A DNA stretch of 52,197 bases from Pedosphaera parvula Ellin514 (GCF_000172555.1 NZ_ABOX02000053.1:1-52197), one strand, 5' to 3'; numbered from the stretch's first letter, positions 16,693 to 25,373 are shown. The notes: generated from the sequence alone by a model not told the origin. A program made the numbers and translations.

Positions 16693-17661
16693 ATGAATTC
16701 CGAGCGTAGTAATAGCAATGTCTTCAACGGGATTTTATTAGGAAGTCTGGTAGGATTTGCATTCGCATTTGGCGGCTATTTGCTGCTCCGCGGCGATCAG
16801 AGAGAGTTTGGTTGGGTGATGTTTCTCCTGGTACCTTTCGTTTCCGGATTCGCGGTCGCGGCGGTAGTGCGACGCCCAGATCGCATACTCGCCTGCTGCA
16901 TCACCGGCGGCGTCCTTACGCTATCCATACTGGTTGTCACGGGGCTGGAAGGAATTGTTTGCGCCTTCATGGCGGCACCGTTAATTGCGGCCGGCATGGC
17001 CTTGGGAGCGTTCATTGGTTATCATGTGCGCGGAAAGTTTATCGATCGCAGTGGCGGACCGGGAAGCACGACCACTGTTATTTTGCTGCTCTGCCCGTTT
17101 CTGATTGCAGCTGCGGACCGGGTGGAACGTCCTTTTCGAAGTGTGCAGCAGCGGGAAACGTTCACGTCCGAGGTCATGGTATCAGGCACCCCGGAACAAG
17201 CATGGAGCTTCCTTGAAAGAATGGATCATCTGGATGGAGCCAAACCTTTCCTGCTCTCTGTTGGATTACCACTACCGCAGAAATGTGAATTGGACAAAGC
17301 TGCCGTCGGCGGCAAGCGCGTTTGCTATTTCCACAATGGGTTGATTAATCAAGAGGTGACGGAGTGGCAGCGACCGAATCACATGGGGCTGCGCATTACA
17401 GGCAGCACGCTGCCAGGGCGTCATTGGCTCTCTTTTATTGAGGCCAGCTACGAATTGTCGAGTGTGGGAAACCAGACACGTGTAGTGCGGCACACGACCA
17501 TTGGGACGCGGCTTTATCCTCGATGGTATTGGCGTCCGTTGGAGCGCTGGGGTGTTACCTCGGAGCACGAATACGTGCTCTCCAATCTGGAAAGGTGGAC
17601 CAAGGAAGCAAGGTCAGAAATCCAAGCCCCTAATCCAGAAACGGGAAACGCGAAGTTTTAA
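16693..17661 (+). CDS. Membrane-anchored SRPBCC (START-like) domain protein
   Basis: A 322-residue protein. Four hydrophobic segments fill residues 10-125 (about 13-31, 40-57, 64-80, 85-110), and a fifth lies near 120-137. A soluble domain follows (about 150-310) opening 'FTSEVMVSGTPEQAWSFLERMDHL', which fits the first strand and helix of the SRPBCC/polyketide-cyclase fold. It closes with a long amphipathic helix 'EHEYVLSNLERWTKEA'. The soluble part should bind a hydrophobic ligand near the membrane. It has no obvious operon partner. Confidence 0.65.
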   Translation: MNSERSNSNVFNGILLGSLVGFAFAFGGYLLLRGDQREFGWVMFLLVPFVSGFAVAAVVRRPDRILACCITGGVLTLSILVVTGLEGIVCAFMAAPLIAAGMALGAFIGYHVRGKFIDRSGGPGSTTTVILLLCPFLIAAADRVERPFRSVQQRETFTSEVMVSGTPEQAWSFLERMDHLDGAKPFLLSVGLPLPQKCELDKAAVGGKRVCYFHNGLINQEVTEWQRPNHMGLRITGSTLPGRHWLSFIEASYELSSVGNQTRVVRHTTIGTRLYPRWYWRPLERWGVTSEHEYVLSNLERWTKEARSEIQAPNPETGNAKF

Positions 17662-17842
17662 CGTCCTGACCAGCCTGCACGATGCTGAACACCCACTATG
17701 GACCAAGTCGAAGACAACTTTTGTCGACTGCCAAGGGAGGACGAAGGACGGGTTTTGTTAAGCTAATGTAAAATATGGCACAAGGCGGTTAAGCAATTGT
17801 AAAAGAGCTTTTCCTGGGACCGGTTCGCGCAATGATGCGGAT

Positions 17843-19222
17843 ATGGAAACCAGAAACTCCCGCAAAATGGCCGCACTGGTGGCGGCGTTTGCGTTCGGCG
17901 TATCAGTCGCACACGGGCAATTGCCCGCCGGATCTTCAATAAACATTGCTCCAGGCACGGGTCAGACGCTCGGCAGCATCACCGTGAACGATCCGGGCAA
18001 TCACGTATGGCTGCTGCAGACGTCCACTAATCTCACCGCCTGGACGGGGGTGGATACGTGGAAGATTCATAACGGAAATTATCATCTGAGTCTGAGTCGG
18101 GTGGGGTCAGGACCGGGTCTTTTTTATCGCGCCATTTACGATGAGACGCAACAGACTATATTAAGCACCACTGCAAATGCGCTGCTGCTCCCCGGAACGA
18201 ATTTCAACTACGCCGCGCCGGTGTTGCCGCCCAACTTTCTAACGGCGCCCATCATCAACCAGGACAACACCCCGGCAACGAACGTGGTGACTGATCCAGG
18301 AGCGACATTGGGGCGGGTTTTGTTTTACGATAAACGGCTTTCGACGAACCAGACAGTGTCGTGTTCGTCGTGCCATGTGGCGAAGTATGGGTTCTCGGAC
18401 CCGAACCGCTTCAGCACCGGTTTCAATGGAAGCAAGGGGACGCGCCATGCAATGGGGTTGTCGAATGCGCGGTATTATCAACGCGGGCATTTTTTCTGGG
18501 ATGAACGGGCGGCGACGCTGGAGGACCAGGTGCTGCAACCAATTCAGAACCCGATTGAAATGGGGATGACCATTCCGGCGCTTCTCCCGCGTTTGGCGGC
18601 GGAACCGTTCTACACAAATCTGTTCACGAAAGCCTTTGGCACTCCCGATGTCACCTCTGACCGGGTTTCCCGCGCGCTGGCGCAATTTGTGCGGTCGATT
18701 ATTTCAACCAAGTCCAAGTATGACGACGGTGTCGCCAGTGGTTTCGCGAATTTCACCGCACAGGAACGGCTGGGGCGGCAGATTTTTCTGGGACAGGTTG
18801 GCAATGCCACCTGCGCGGCTTGTCATGGCACGGACAATTTTGTGCCCGGACCGGTCGCTAATAACAACGGCCTCGAGTTTCCGTACGTGGATACCGGGAT
18901 TGGAGGCGTGACGGGGCGCGCGCAGGACATGGGATTGTTCAAGGTGCCTTCGTTGCGGAATATTGAACTCACCGCGCCGTATATGCATGACGGAAGGTTT
19001 GCGACGCTTGAAGAGGTGGTGGAGTTCTATAACTCCGGCGTGGTGAACAATCCGAATCTGTCACCGCCGCTGAGGACGCCACCGGGTCAGCCACCGGGCG
19101 CATTACGCTTGAATTTAACGACGGCACAGAAGGCAGCGTTGGTGGCGTTCTTGAAGACATTGACAGACACAAGCATTACGACCGATGAGAAATTTCTAGA
19201 TCCGTTTAATTATGGGAATTAA
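17843..19222 (+). CDS. Di-heme cytochrome c peroxidase (CcpA/MauG family)
   Basis: A 459-residue periplasmic enzyme expected to reduce H2O2 to water with electrons from small cytochromes. The signal peptide ends near AHGQ (about residue 26). The N-terminal heme site is C174-S-S-C177-H178 and the C-terminal one is C324-A-A-C327-H328. M381 in 'APYMHDGR' is the likely distal ligand of the high-potential heme. Residues about 27-120 are an extra module, 'WLLQTSTNLTAWTG...LFYRAIYD', that ordinary peroxidases lack. This STNL...FYRA module is common in secreted verrucomicrobial proteins. The gene converges with the sigma-fusion gene and ends before a strong hairpin. Confidence 0.9.
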   Translation: METRNSRKMAALVAAFAFGVSVAHGQLPAGSSINIAPGTGQTLGSITVNDPGNHVWLLQTSTNLTAWTGVDTWKIHNGNYHLSLSRVGSGPGLFYRAIYDETQQTILSTTANALLLPGTNFNYAAPVLPPNFLTAPIINQDNTPATNVVTDPGATLGRVLFYDKRLSTNQTVSCSSCHVAKYGFSDPNRFSTGFNGSKGTRHAMGLSNARYYQRGHFFWDERAATLEDQVLQPIQNPIEMGMTIPALLPRLAAEPFYTNLFTKAFGTPDVTSDRVSRALAQFVRSIISTKSKYDDGVASGFANFTAQERLGRQIFLGQVGNATCAACHGTDNFVPGPVANNNGLEFPYVDTGIGGVTGRAQDMGLFKVPSLRNIELTAPYMHDGRFATLEEVVEFYNSGVVNNPNLSPPLRTPPGQPPGALRLNLTTAQKAALVAFLKTLTDTSITTDEKFLDPFNYGN

Positions 19223-19235
19223 ACGGAGGATAAGG

Positions 19236-19296
19236 GAAAAATGGTTGGTTGTTGCCATGGTAAACATTGAGGAGAGGCACGGGCAACAACCAACCA
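19236..19296 (-). terminator. Hairpin terminator between convergent genes
   Basis: A perfect 15-bp stem pairs TGGTTGGTTGTTGCC (19242-19256) with GGCAACAACCAACCA (19282-19296) around a 25-base loop. On the minus strand the stem is followed by TTTTTCCC, so it should stop transcripts of the sigma-fusion gene. It may also act on the peroxidase transcript, though no T-tract follows on the plus strand. Confidence 0.75.
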
Positions 19297-19302
19297 CGCC
19301 GC

Positions 19303-22300
19303 TCATTGAGAAGTGGAAACAGAATGCGATGACCGAACCTGCACTGAACCGGTTGTGCCCGCTGGCAGAGTGAACGTGCCAAGATCGTAATCGCCAGGAG
19401 TACCGGCAGGCTCATCAGGTATGGTGATCGCTTTTGTCAGGGAAGAATTGTCGGCCACAACCTGCAATGAATAAGTGCCAGGCGTAACTGCTTCCGCCCG
19501 GAAAGTACCATCAGCAGCGAAGACAACTCCGAAGGGTCCTGAATGCTGGTTATATTCGGCGGCGGCAGCGGACTGCCAATAGTCCACGGCCCAAAGTGCG
19601 GCAGCATCAACAGTTAGATTTGAAGGTGGCCTGGAAGGTTGAGTGGTTGGGAGCAGGTTGGCAAACTCGACTTGCTTGACCCAGTTGGTTATCTGTCCGG
19701 GTGCAGCCGCGAGCTGGCCAACCACAGTTCTGCCCTTCGCGCCGACTTCCACACTGCTGGTTTCACCGGGACGAATTGTGACCAATGTGCGATGACAGAA
19801 TGGAATCCCCAGCCCCCGATTGATGTTAACACTGAACTGGCCGGGCGGCACATTTTCGAAAGCAAAGCGACCGGAGGAATCGGGCTTCACATAGAACGCA
19901 TTCCCGAGCCGGACCGAACCTTGATAATTCATTGCCTTGTCGTCCATCAACACCACGGAGTCGATGCTGTGCGAACGGGCGCTGAAAGCAACACTTCCTT
20001 CGATGCGCCCCCACGGCTGGAGCTGAAGCGCAACCGGCTCCTTAGGACTGTGGACACGCACCTTTGCGTAACCCGCCGCCGAGACGGCGACCACGGAATG
20101 CGCGCGCGGATTGGCTGGAAAGACAAACAAGCCGGCCGCATCAGCATTGGTCAGAATGCCGTATCCCAATCCCGAATCTGACATTTTGGCGCGGTCGAGC
20201 GTCACCCCGTAATCAAGTGAAAGCAGCGCTACTTGCGCATTGGCCGCAGGTTTGCCATCCGGCAGGAAAACTGTTCCGCGCACGACGTTGTCAATGGAAA
20301 CAGGCTTGAGGGCCACCTCGAGAGTGCCGGAGAAATCCGGGTTCAATTCATCGGAAATAAATGGCAGGTAACCTTCTGCTTCGATGCGAACGCGCCAGGG
20401 TTTACGGGTTTCTTCATAGAGGACCTTTACCATGCCGTTGGCTCCCTTTCTGGTGCTCCCCCTCCACCACACGGCCTCACCCGAACCTTCTCCGTAACCA
20501 GGAACGGCATTGAACGCGGCGATGGGTTGGCCGTTGTCTGAGTCCGTGACGTGGGCGGACAGGTTCAGTTCACGTTCCACCTTAATGGTGTGTTCCTGAC
20601 CGTCCGCTATCACGTGCACAGAGCGGGTATAGCACCAGCCCTCCTTCTTGGCGTAGAGCTCCAAAGTATCCTGGGGAGGTGCGGAGTTCCATTCGATGCG
20701 GCCATTGGCATCGGTTTTACTTTTCCAATCGAGCACTTGACGATGCTCCCCCCATTGTTCGAGTCCAACTGTGGCATCAGGCACCGGGGCGCCTTGATCA
20801 TCCATCACCAGCAATTTCAAGAGTGCTCCGGGACGGAGCTGGACATTCACCGGTTCCATTCCGTGCGCCACAGTAACTTTGCGATATTCAGGCGCAAAGC
20901 CATCTGCTGTGACGGTAAAATCGAATTCGTCTGATTCCAGCCCGGGAATCGAGAACTCTCCGTTCGGGCCCGCCTTTGCAAGCAATGGTTTGGTGGTGAA
21001 GGGCTCGTGGGCGATTTGGGCTCCGTGAATGGGGCGGCCAGCTTCATCGATGACATTGCCAGTCAGGGTTACACCATTCTCCATGATGGTGGTCAGAGTC
21101 CCCTTCCATAATCGTTGTATTTTTTCCCGGTTATCACCTGGATAGCTTGCTTCAATGGAAGTAACTGCAAAATCGGGATGCCTGGCTTCCAGTTCAAAGC
21201 CCGGATTCTCAGACGGAATGATGCTGGCACTCCAGTGCCCGCCGCGGTCCGATTTCGCCACCGGAGCTTTCTGAAACACTCCGACGCGTTCGCGGGGTGT
21301 CTCCCGGAATGAAGCATCGCCATTGCCGCCGAATTGAATCCAGATTTCCGCATCAGTGACAGGTCGCCCCTCCTCGTCTCGTAACCAGCCGCCGACTGAG
21401 TTGGTCACGCGCTCCAACTTGAGGGTGTATTCATTGGGTATTGGATCCGCGTCGGTTCGCCATGTGGCGTAACGCGCGCCCCAACCGGGAGCAAGCACGC
21501 CGACGTCCAAACGTCCAAGGCCATTGGGCAGCGGTACCGGGCAGGTGCCCGTTTGGTCGGTGGAAAGATCGAAGCGACTCTCCCACTTCCCGCTGTAAAC
21601 GGAGTTGATGGCGAGTTTGGCATTGGCGATGGGTTCCCCAGTGTCTTTGGCAACCACATGGAATAGAAGTGCCTTGCCTTTTACAGTGCGATTGGTTTTT
21701 CCGCTGGAGACGACTGATCTCGCCTTGGGAACTGAACTGGTCTGGGAGTTGGCAATTGTGTTGGAATTTGTGCCAACCGCTGCGCGAACAGTTGCCAAAC
21801 TTGTGGAAGGTTTCCAAATCATCATGAGCAGAAGAGCGGCGGTGCCTGCAGCGACGATGCTGGCAGCGATCTTGAGCTTTGACCACCGCCAGGCAGCCAA
21901 CGTTTCAGCAACGAGTGCAGGCAGAGTTGCAGCCGCAGCAGTTGAGGCACCCGCAACAGCCGCGGAACTGATGGAACCGGCATGAATGGTCGACGATGCC
22001 TTGGCAGCATTGGCGACGAGCGTCGAAGCCAACAAGGCGGCAGAGAGAGTAAACCCATGACTGGTGAAGAAACCGCGGAGTTTTTCGAGAGCGCGATCCA
22101 CCCGTTTCCGCGCTGCCTCCTCAGAGAATCCGAGCGCCTCGCCGACTTCGCGATGATTTCTCTCCTGCATGAAGCGGAGTAGAACGGCATTGCGATCGGT
22201 TTCGCCGAGTTGCTCAAGAGCGTCGTCAAGCAGAGGAGCGATTCGCTTCCAGGTATCATCGGGAGTGGCGCTGTGTTGCATGGCAAAGGCTTCCTGGTCT

Positions 22301-22578
22301 CGTTGTTGACGGCGGTGTTCGGTGCGCAGGGCACGAGCGGCGACAAAGCGGGTGGTGCGAAACAGCCAACCGGGAATGGCGACGCCAGGTCGCATGGTAT
22401 GAGCTTTACGGGCCAGCAAAATGAAAACGGCCTGCGTGATTTCTTCAGCGAGGTGCGGATCGCTTACCAGGCGCAAGGCACAGGAATGCACAAGGTTAAG
22501 GTTTCGTCCGACCAGGGTATGAAACGCGGTTTCGGAACCGCTTCGCGCGTAGTCTTGAATGAGTTGCCAGTCGTCCAT
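19303..22578 (-). CDS. ECF sigma factor fused to a membrane helix and carboxypeptidase-regulatory-like repeats
   Basis: One uninterrupted 1091-residue protein. Residues about 10-90 are sigma70 region 2 ('AEEITQAVFILLARKA', 'IPGWLFRTTRFVA'). Residues about 110-170 are region 4 with a helix-turn-helix ('NHREVGEALGFSEEAARKRV'). An Ala-rich linker contains a weaker hydrophobic stretch (about 177-195), and a clear membrane helix follows at about 236-255. The remaining 830 residues hold six to eight CarboxypepD_reg/SpaA-like beta-sandwiches, each opening with a 'G.P...A.V' signature such as 'DEEGRPVTDAEI', 'DEAGRPIHGAQI', 'DDQGAPVPDATV' and 'LPDGKPAANAQV'. The plan suggests a sigma factor tethered to the membrane with a periplasmic sensing region. 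No anti-sigma factor gene is adjacent. Confidence 0.88.
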   Translation of the reverse strand: MDDWQLIQDYARSGSETAFHTLVGRNLNLVHSCALRLVSDPHLAEEITQAVFILLARKAHTMRPGVAIPGWLFRTTRFVAARALRTEHRRQQRDQEAFAMQHSATPDDTWKRIAPLLDDALEQLGETDRNAVLLRFMQERNHREVGEALGFSEEAARKRVDRALEKLRGFFTSHGFTLSAALLASTLVANAAKASSTIHAGSISSAAVAGASTAAAATLPALVAETLAAWRWSKLKIAASIVAAGTAALLLMMIWKPSTSLATVRAAVGTNSNTIANSQTSSVPKARSVVSSGKTNRTVKGKALLFHVVAKDTGEPIANAKLAINSVYSGKWESRFDLSTDQTGTCPVPLPNGLGRLDVGVLAPGWGARYATWRTDADPIPNEYTLKLERVTNSVGGWLRDEEGRPVTDAEIWIQFGGNGDASFRETPRERVGVFQKAPVAKSDRGGHWSASIIPSENPGFELEARHPDFAVTSIEASYPGDNREKIQRLWKGTLTTIMENGVTLTGNVIDEAGRPIHGAQIAHEPFTTKPLLAKAGPNGEFSIPGLESDEFDFTVTADGFAPEYRKVTVAHGMEPVNVQLRPGALLKLLVMDDQGAPVPDATVGLEQWGEHRQVLDWKSKTDANGRIEWNSAPPQDTLELYAKKEGWCYTRSVHVIADGQEHTIKVERELNLSAHVTDSDNGQPIAAFNAVPGYGEGSGEAVWWRGSTRKGANGMVKVLYEETRKPWRVRIEAEGYLPFISDELNPDFSGTLEVALKPVSIDNVVRGTVFLPDGKPAANAQVALLSLDYGVTLDRAKMSDSGLGYGILTNADAAGLFVFPANPRAHSVVAVSAAGYAKVRVHSPKEPVALQLQPWGRIEGSVAFSARSHSIDSVVLMDDKAMNYQGSVRLGNAFYVKPDSSGRFAFENVPPGQFSVNINRGLGIPFCHRTLVTIRPGETSSVEVGAKGRTVVGQLAAAPGQITNWVKQVEFANLLPTTQPSRPPSNLTVDAAALWAVDYWQSAAAAEYNQHSGPFGVVFAADGTFRAEAVTPGTYSLQVVADNSSLTKAITIPDEPAGTPGDYDLGTFTLPAGTTGSVQVRSSHSVSTSQ

Positions 22579-22773
22579 GTCAGTGATGTGTTTACTATAG
22601 ATATCTCCACCGACGGCTGGAAAGCGGACAAGCTGGAAGATTTATTTTCGAAAGATGCATTTGGCCACCTGGCACGCTTAATTTCGCCTTAAAATCAGGG
22701 GTAGCGCGTTTACGTCAATTGACTCTCCTTTGCGCCAGCCGTTTCATCAATGAAAAGAGCTAAAATAATTTGA

Positions 22774-22803
22774 AGTCCTGGAGAGCGGCGCTCGTTCGTT
22801 GTA
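22774..22803 (+). promoter_or_regulatory. Putative ECF42-type promoter, copy 1
   Basis: AGTCC (22774-22778), 14 bases, then CGTTCGTTGTA (22793-22803), ending 45 bases before the VOC start at 22849. The same bipartite element with the same 14-base spacer occurs at 24321, 25374 and 28818. This copy has A instead of T in the first position of the upstream half. Confidence 0.7.
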
Positions 22804-22848
22804 TCTTGGAAAGAACGCAAACAATCAACCATTCAATTAAAGACAAAT

Positions 22849-23238
22849 ATGAGCAAACCAAAGAAATCCAAAGCTTCAAGCATCGTCTGGTTCGAAATTC
22901 CGGCCGACAACACCGCACGCGCGAAGAAATTTTACAGCTCACTATTCGGCTGGAAAATCAAAAAATTTCCCGGAATGAAGGATTATCTGCATATAGATAC
23001 GGGTGGTGCCAATGACACACCCGATGGCGGTCTGATGAACCGCATGCACAAGGACCATACCATTACCAACTACATCAGCGTTGAGTCGGTGGACAAATCG
23101 GCGGCAAAGGTCGTAAAACTCGGGGGCAATATCTGCAAGCCCAAGACTGCGGTGCCACAGATGGGTTACTTTGTCATCTGCCAGGATACGGAGAAAAACA
23201 CTTTTGCCCTCTGGGAAGTGGACGGAAAAGCAAAGTAA
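22849..23238 (+). CDS. VOC-family (glyoxalase/bleomycin-resistance fold) protein
   Basis: A 129-residue cytoplasmic protein with the paired beta-alpha-beta-beta-beta modules of the vicinal oxygen chelate fold. It opens 'SSIVWFEIPADNTARAKKFYSSLFGWKIKKFP', the typical first strand and helix, and ends 'YFVICQDTEKNTFALWEVD', where the Glu of the metal site usually lies. Function within the family (dioxygenase, isomerase, drug binding) cannot be assigned. It is preceded by promoter copy 1 and begins the sigma-ECF42 cluster. Confidence 0.85.
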   Translation: MSKPKKSKASSIVWFEIPADNTARAKKFYSSLFGWKIKKFPGMKDYLHIDTGGANDTPDGGLMNRMHKDHTITNYISVESVDKSAAKVVKLGGNICKPKTAVPQMGYFVICQDTEKNTFALWEVDGKAK

Positions 23239-23290
23239 ACGCGCTACAGAGAGTCGGTGGCGAGAATTAAGGTCACAAAAACAAGAGCGC

Positions 23291-23333
23291 TTGACAATTT
23301 GTGGACTGCCAGTGTATTTAACCATCCGGTTAA
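23291..23333 (+). promoter_or_regulatory. Sigma70-like promoter and operator of the arsR gene
   Basis: A TTGACA box (23291-23296) lies 18 bases from TATTTA (23315-23320). Overlapping the -10 is a perfect inverted repeat TTAACC-ATCC-GGTTAA (23318-23333), 10 bases before the ATG at 23344. Its position fits autorepression by the ArsR protein. The element differs completely from the four repeated cluster promoters. Confidence 0.7.
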
Positions 23334-23343
23334 TTAATAAAAG

Positions 23344-23697
23344 ATGTCCCCAGATCACCTAAGTACAACTTTCGCTGCCCTCGCCGACCCCACTCGGCGC
23401 GCGATCCTGTCCCGCCTCGCCAATGGCGAGGTCTCGGTCAAGGAGCTGGCCAGACCCTTCGATATGAGCGCTCCCGCGATCACCAAACATCTCAAGGTGC
23501 TTGAGCGCGCCAACCTCATCTCACGCGGTCGCCACGCCCAATGGCGTCCCTGCCGACTCACGGCCAAGCCAATGAAGGAGGCCATGGACTGGCTTGAGCA
23601 TTATCGACTTTTCTGGGAAGAGAGTTTCGATCGTCTCGAAGAATATTTACGGGAATTACAAGCAGAGGAGAAAAAAAATGACCGAAAGAAAAAGTAA
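23344..23697 (+). CDS. ArsR-family transcriptional repressor
   Basis: A 117-residue winged-helix regulator. 'FAALADPTRRAILSRLANGEVSVKELARPFDMSAPAITKHLKVLERANLISRGRHAQWRPCRL' carries the canonical ArsR HTH, with the recognition helix at 'SAPAITKHLKVLE', and wing. It lacks the CxC metal site of arsenic or cadmium sensors, so it belongs to the metal-independent group usually paired with SRPBCC genes. Its stop overlaps the next start by 20 bp, showing translational coupling with the SRPBCC protein. The palindrome at 23318-23333 is its likely operator. Confidence 0.92.
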   Translation: MSPDHLSTTFAALADPTRRAILSRLANGEVSVKELARPFDMSAPAITKHLKVLERANLISRGRHAQWRPCRLTAKPMKEAMDWLEHYRLFWEESFDRLEEYLRELQAEEKKNDRKKK

Positions 23698-24175
23698 TCC
23701 GGCCACAGAAACCTCCGATCGCGTTCTCCTCATCACACGCGTCTTCGATGCGCCGCCCAGCCTTGTCTTCAAAGTATGGACGCAGCCTGAATACCTGGTT
23801 CGCTGGTGGGGACGGAAGGACTTTACGCTGCCGTCCTGCGAGATGGATTTTCGTCCGGGTGGTGCCTACCGGCTTTGCATGCGCTCGCCCGAGGGCATCG
23901 ACTATTGGCTGTCAGGCGTCTATCGCGAAATCGTGGAGCCCGAGCGGATTGTTTTCACTTGGGAGCGTGAGCCGGCCGGAGACAAACCCGGAAACAGTTC
24001 AGTGGTAACCGTAACTTTTGCCGAGCATGACGGGAAAACCAAGTTTGCATTGCGTCAGGCCAACTTCGAAACGACGGAGGAACGGAACGAGTATCAGGGT
24101 GGCTGGACCGAATGCCTCGACAGTCTCTCGAATTACGTTTCAGCCAAATCCGTGAACCAGGAAGCACCGAAATGA
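23678..24175 (+). CDS. SRPBCC / AHSA1-like protein, ArsR-coupled
   Basis: A 165-residue START-like protein. The hallmark 'ITRVFDAPPSLVFKVWTQPEYLVRWWGRKDFT' and 'EMDFRPGGAYRLCMRSPEG' match the AHSA1 (activator of Hsp90 ATPase homolog 1-like) group. It closes with 'YQGGWTECLDSLSNYV', the usual C-terminal helix. The ATG at 23678 lies inside the end of arsR; longer in-frame extensions begin at a TTG deep in arsR and are rejected. It probably binds a hydrophobic ligand. In ArsR-SRPBCC pairs the ligand and physiological role are usually unknown. Confidence 0.9.
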   Translation: MTERKSNPATETSDRVLLITRVFDAPPSLVFKVWTQPEYLVRWWGRKDFTLPSCEMDFRPGGAYRLCMRSPEGIDYWLSGVYREIVEPERIVFTWEREPAGDKPGNSSVVTVTFAEHDGKTKFALRQANFETTEERNEYQGGWTECLDSLSNYVSAKSVNQEAPK

Positions 24176-24320
24176 ACACACACGGTGGCATCGAAGCGAA
24201 CATTGCCGGTGGAGAAATCGGAAAAGAGAAGAATTTCAATCTTCTGGAATTGGATCTGACATTATTTCATAACCGGCTGGTTATACGCGAATTACAACGC
24301 AAAAAGAAATTTCTCAACCA

Positions 24321-24350
24321 TGTCCTAACCCTCCCATTTCGTTCGTTGTA
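24321..24350 (+). promoter_or_regulatory. Putative ECF42-type promoter, copy 2
   Basis: TGTCC (24321-24325), 14 bases, then CGTTCGTTGTA (24340-24350), ending 49 bases before the VOC start at 24400. TAA follows the upstream half, as in copy 4. Confidence 0.75.
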
Positions 24351-24399
24351 TAGATGAACTGAAAGTAAAATCAATTGTTAACACGAAAATAATAAAACT

Positions 24400-24840
24400 A
24401 TGACCACAACAAAACATACTCTTACCAAACTGGTTCAACCTTATTTGTTCTTTGAAGGCCGCTGTGAGGAGGCGCTCGAATTCTACAAGCAGGCACTTGG
24501 AGCCGAGGTGATGATGCTCATGCGCTTCAAGGAGAGCCCCGAACAATCCCCCGGTTGCCAGCCAGCCGATGGAAACAAGATAATGCATGTGAGTTTCCGT
24601 ATCGGTGACACGGTCGTGATGGGTTCTGACGGTCGTTGCTCCGGCAAGCCGAACTTCCAAGGATTCGCTCTCTCGCTCTCGGTTAAGACTCCAGCCGAAG
24701 CTGAAAAGTTCTTTGCCGCCCTGTCTGCCGGCGGGAAGGTAGAGATGCCGCTTACCAAAACATTCTACTCGCCAAGTTTCGGCATGGTTGCTGATCGCTT
24801 CGGCGTATTCTGGATGGTGATCGTGCCGCAGGAGCAATAA
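24400..24840 (+). CDS. VOC-family protein, PhnB-like
   Basis: A 146-residue cytoplasmic protein. 'VQPYLFFEGRCEEALEFYKQALGAEVMMLMRFKESPE' followed by 'KIMHVSFRIGDTVVMGSD' is typical of the PhnB-like glyoxalase group (also called 3-demethylubiquinone methyltransferase-like, a misleading name). The C-terminal 'FFAALSAGGKVEMPLTKTFYSPSFGMVADRFGVFWMV' completes the fold. No activity is assigned to the group with confidence. It follows promoter copy 2, and the DoxX gene lies 50 bp downstream on the same strand. Confidence 0.88.
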   Translation: MTTTKHTLTKLVQPYLFFEGRCEEALEFYKQALGAEVMMLMRFKESPEQSPGCQPADGNKIMHVSFRIGDTVVMGSDGRCSGKPNFQGFALSLSVKTPAEAEKFFAALSAGGKVEMPLTKTFYSPSFGMVADRFGVFWMVIVPQEQ

Positions 24841-24890
24841 GAGCCTCGCTGTCTCCCAGCCATTAAGAAAGTATCGAATGGAGGGCGCGG

Positions 24891-25322
24891 ATGGAAGAAA
24901 ACACGACCATTAACCAGGATAAACCAGCTCAAACCATTCCCGTCGGGCGGAAGGCGCTCTGGACCGGGCGCATCATGAGCGCCCTGATCACGCTATTCAT
25001 GCTCATGGACGGCGTTGGAAAATTGGTGAAGCCGGCGCCAGTCGTGAAGGGAACAGTCGAGCTCGGGTATCCCGAGAGCGTTATTTTCCCCCTTGGAATC
25101 GTCCTGACCATCTGCACCCTCCTTTATGCCATTCCGCGTACCTCCATTCTTGGTGCAATCCTGTTAACCGGCTATCTTGGCGGAGCCATTGCTTCGCAAG
25201 TGCGTGTGGGCAACCCGCTCTGTAGCCACATTCTATTCCCGGTTTATGTTGCCGTGCTGCTTTGGGGCGGGCTCTTCCTGCGCGATGCCCGGTTGCGCAC
25301 CCTCATTCCGCTGCGATGCTAG
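24891..25322 (+). CDS. DoxX-like membrane protein
   Basis: A 143-residue inner-membrane protein with four helices (about residues 25-45, 62-82, 88-106, 112-132). A conserved 'GVGKLVKPAPVVKGTVELGYP' segment lies between helices one and two, which is characteristic of the DoxX-like group common in SRPBCC/YCII gene clusters. The hydrophilic N-terminal 22 residues are Thr/Gln-rich. It is probably cotranscribed with the VOC gene from promoter copy 2. The role is unknown; related proteins are linked to redox or sulfur metabolism. Confidence 0.85.
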   Translation: MEENTTINQDKPAQTIPVGRKALWTGRIMSALITLFMLMDGVGKLVKPAPVVKGTVELGYPESVIFPLGIVLTICTLLYAIPRTSILGAILLTGYLGGAIASQVRVGNPLCSHILFPVYVAVLLWGGLFLRDARLRTLIPLRC

Positions 25323-25373
25323 CATGAGGCTTCGGCTTTGCGCCAAACTTCGAACCACAAATCGTAACAAAGA

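Noticed and set aside
24172-24357. Small open frame whose start overlaps the SRPBCC stop (ATGA)
   Set aside because: Coupling is suggestive, but the sequence is unremarkable and contains promoter copy 2, so it is more likely an untranslated upstream region.
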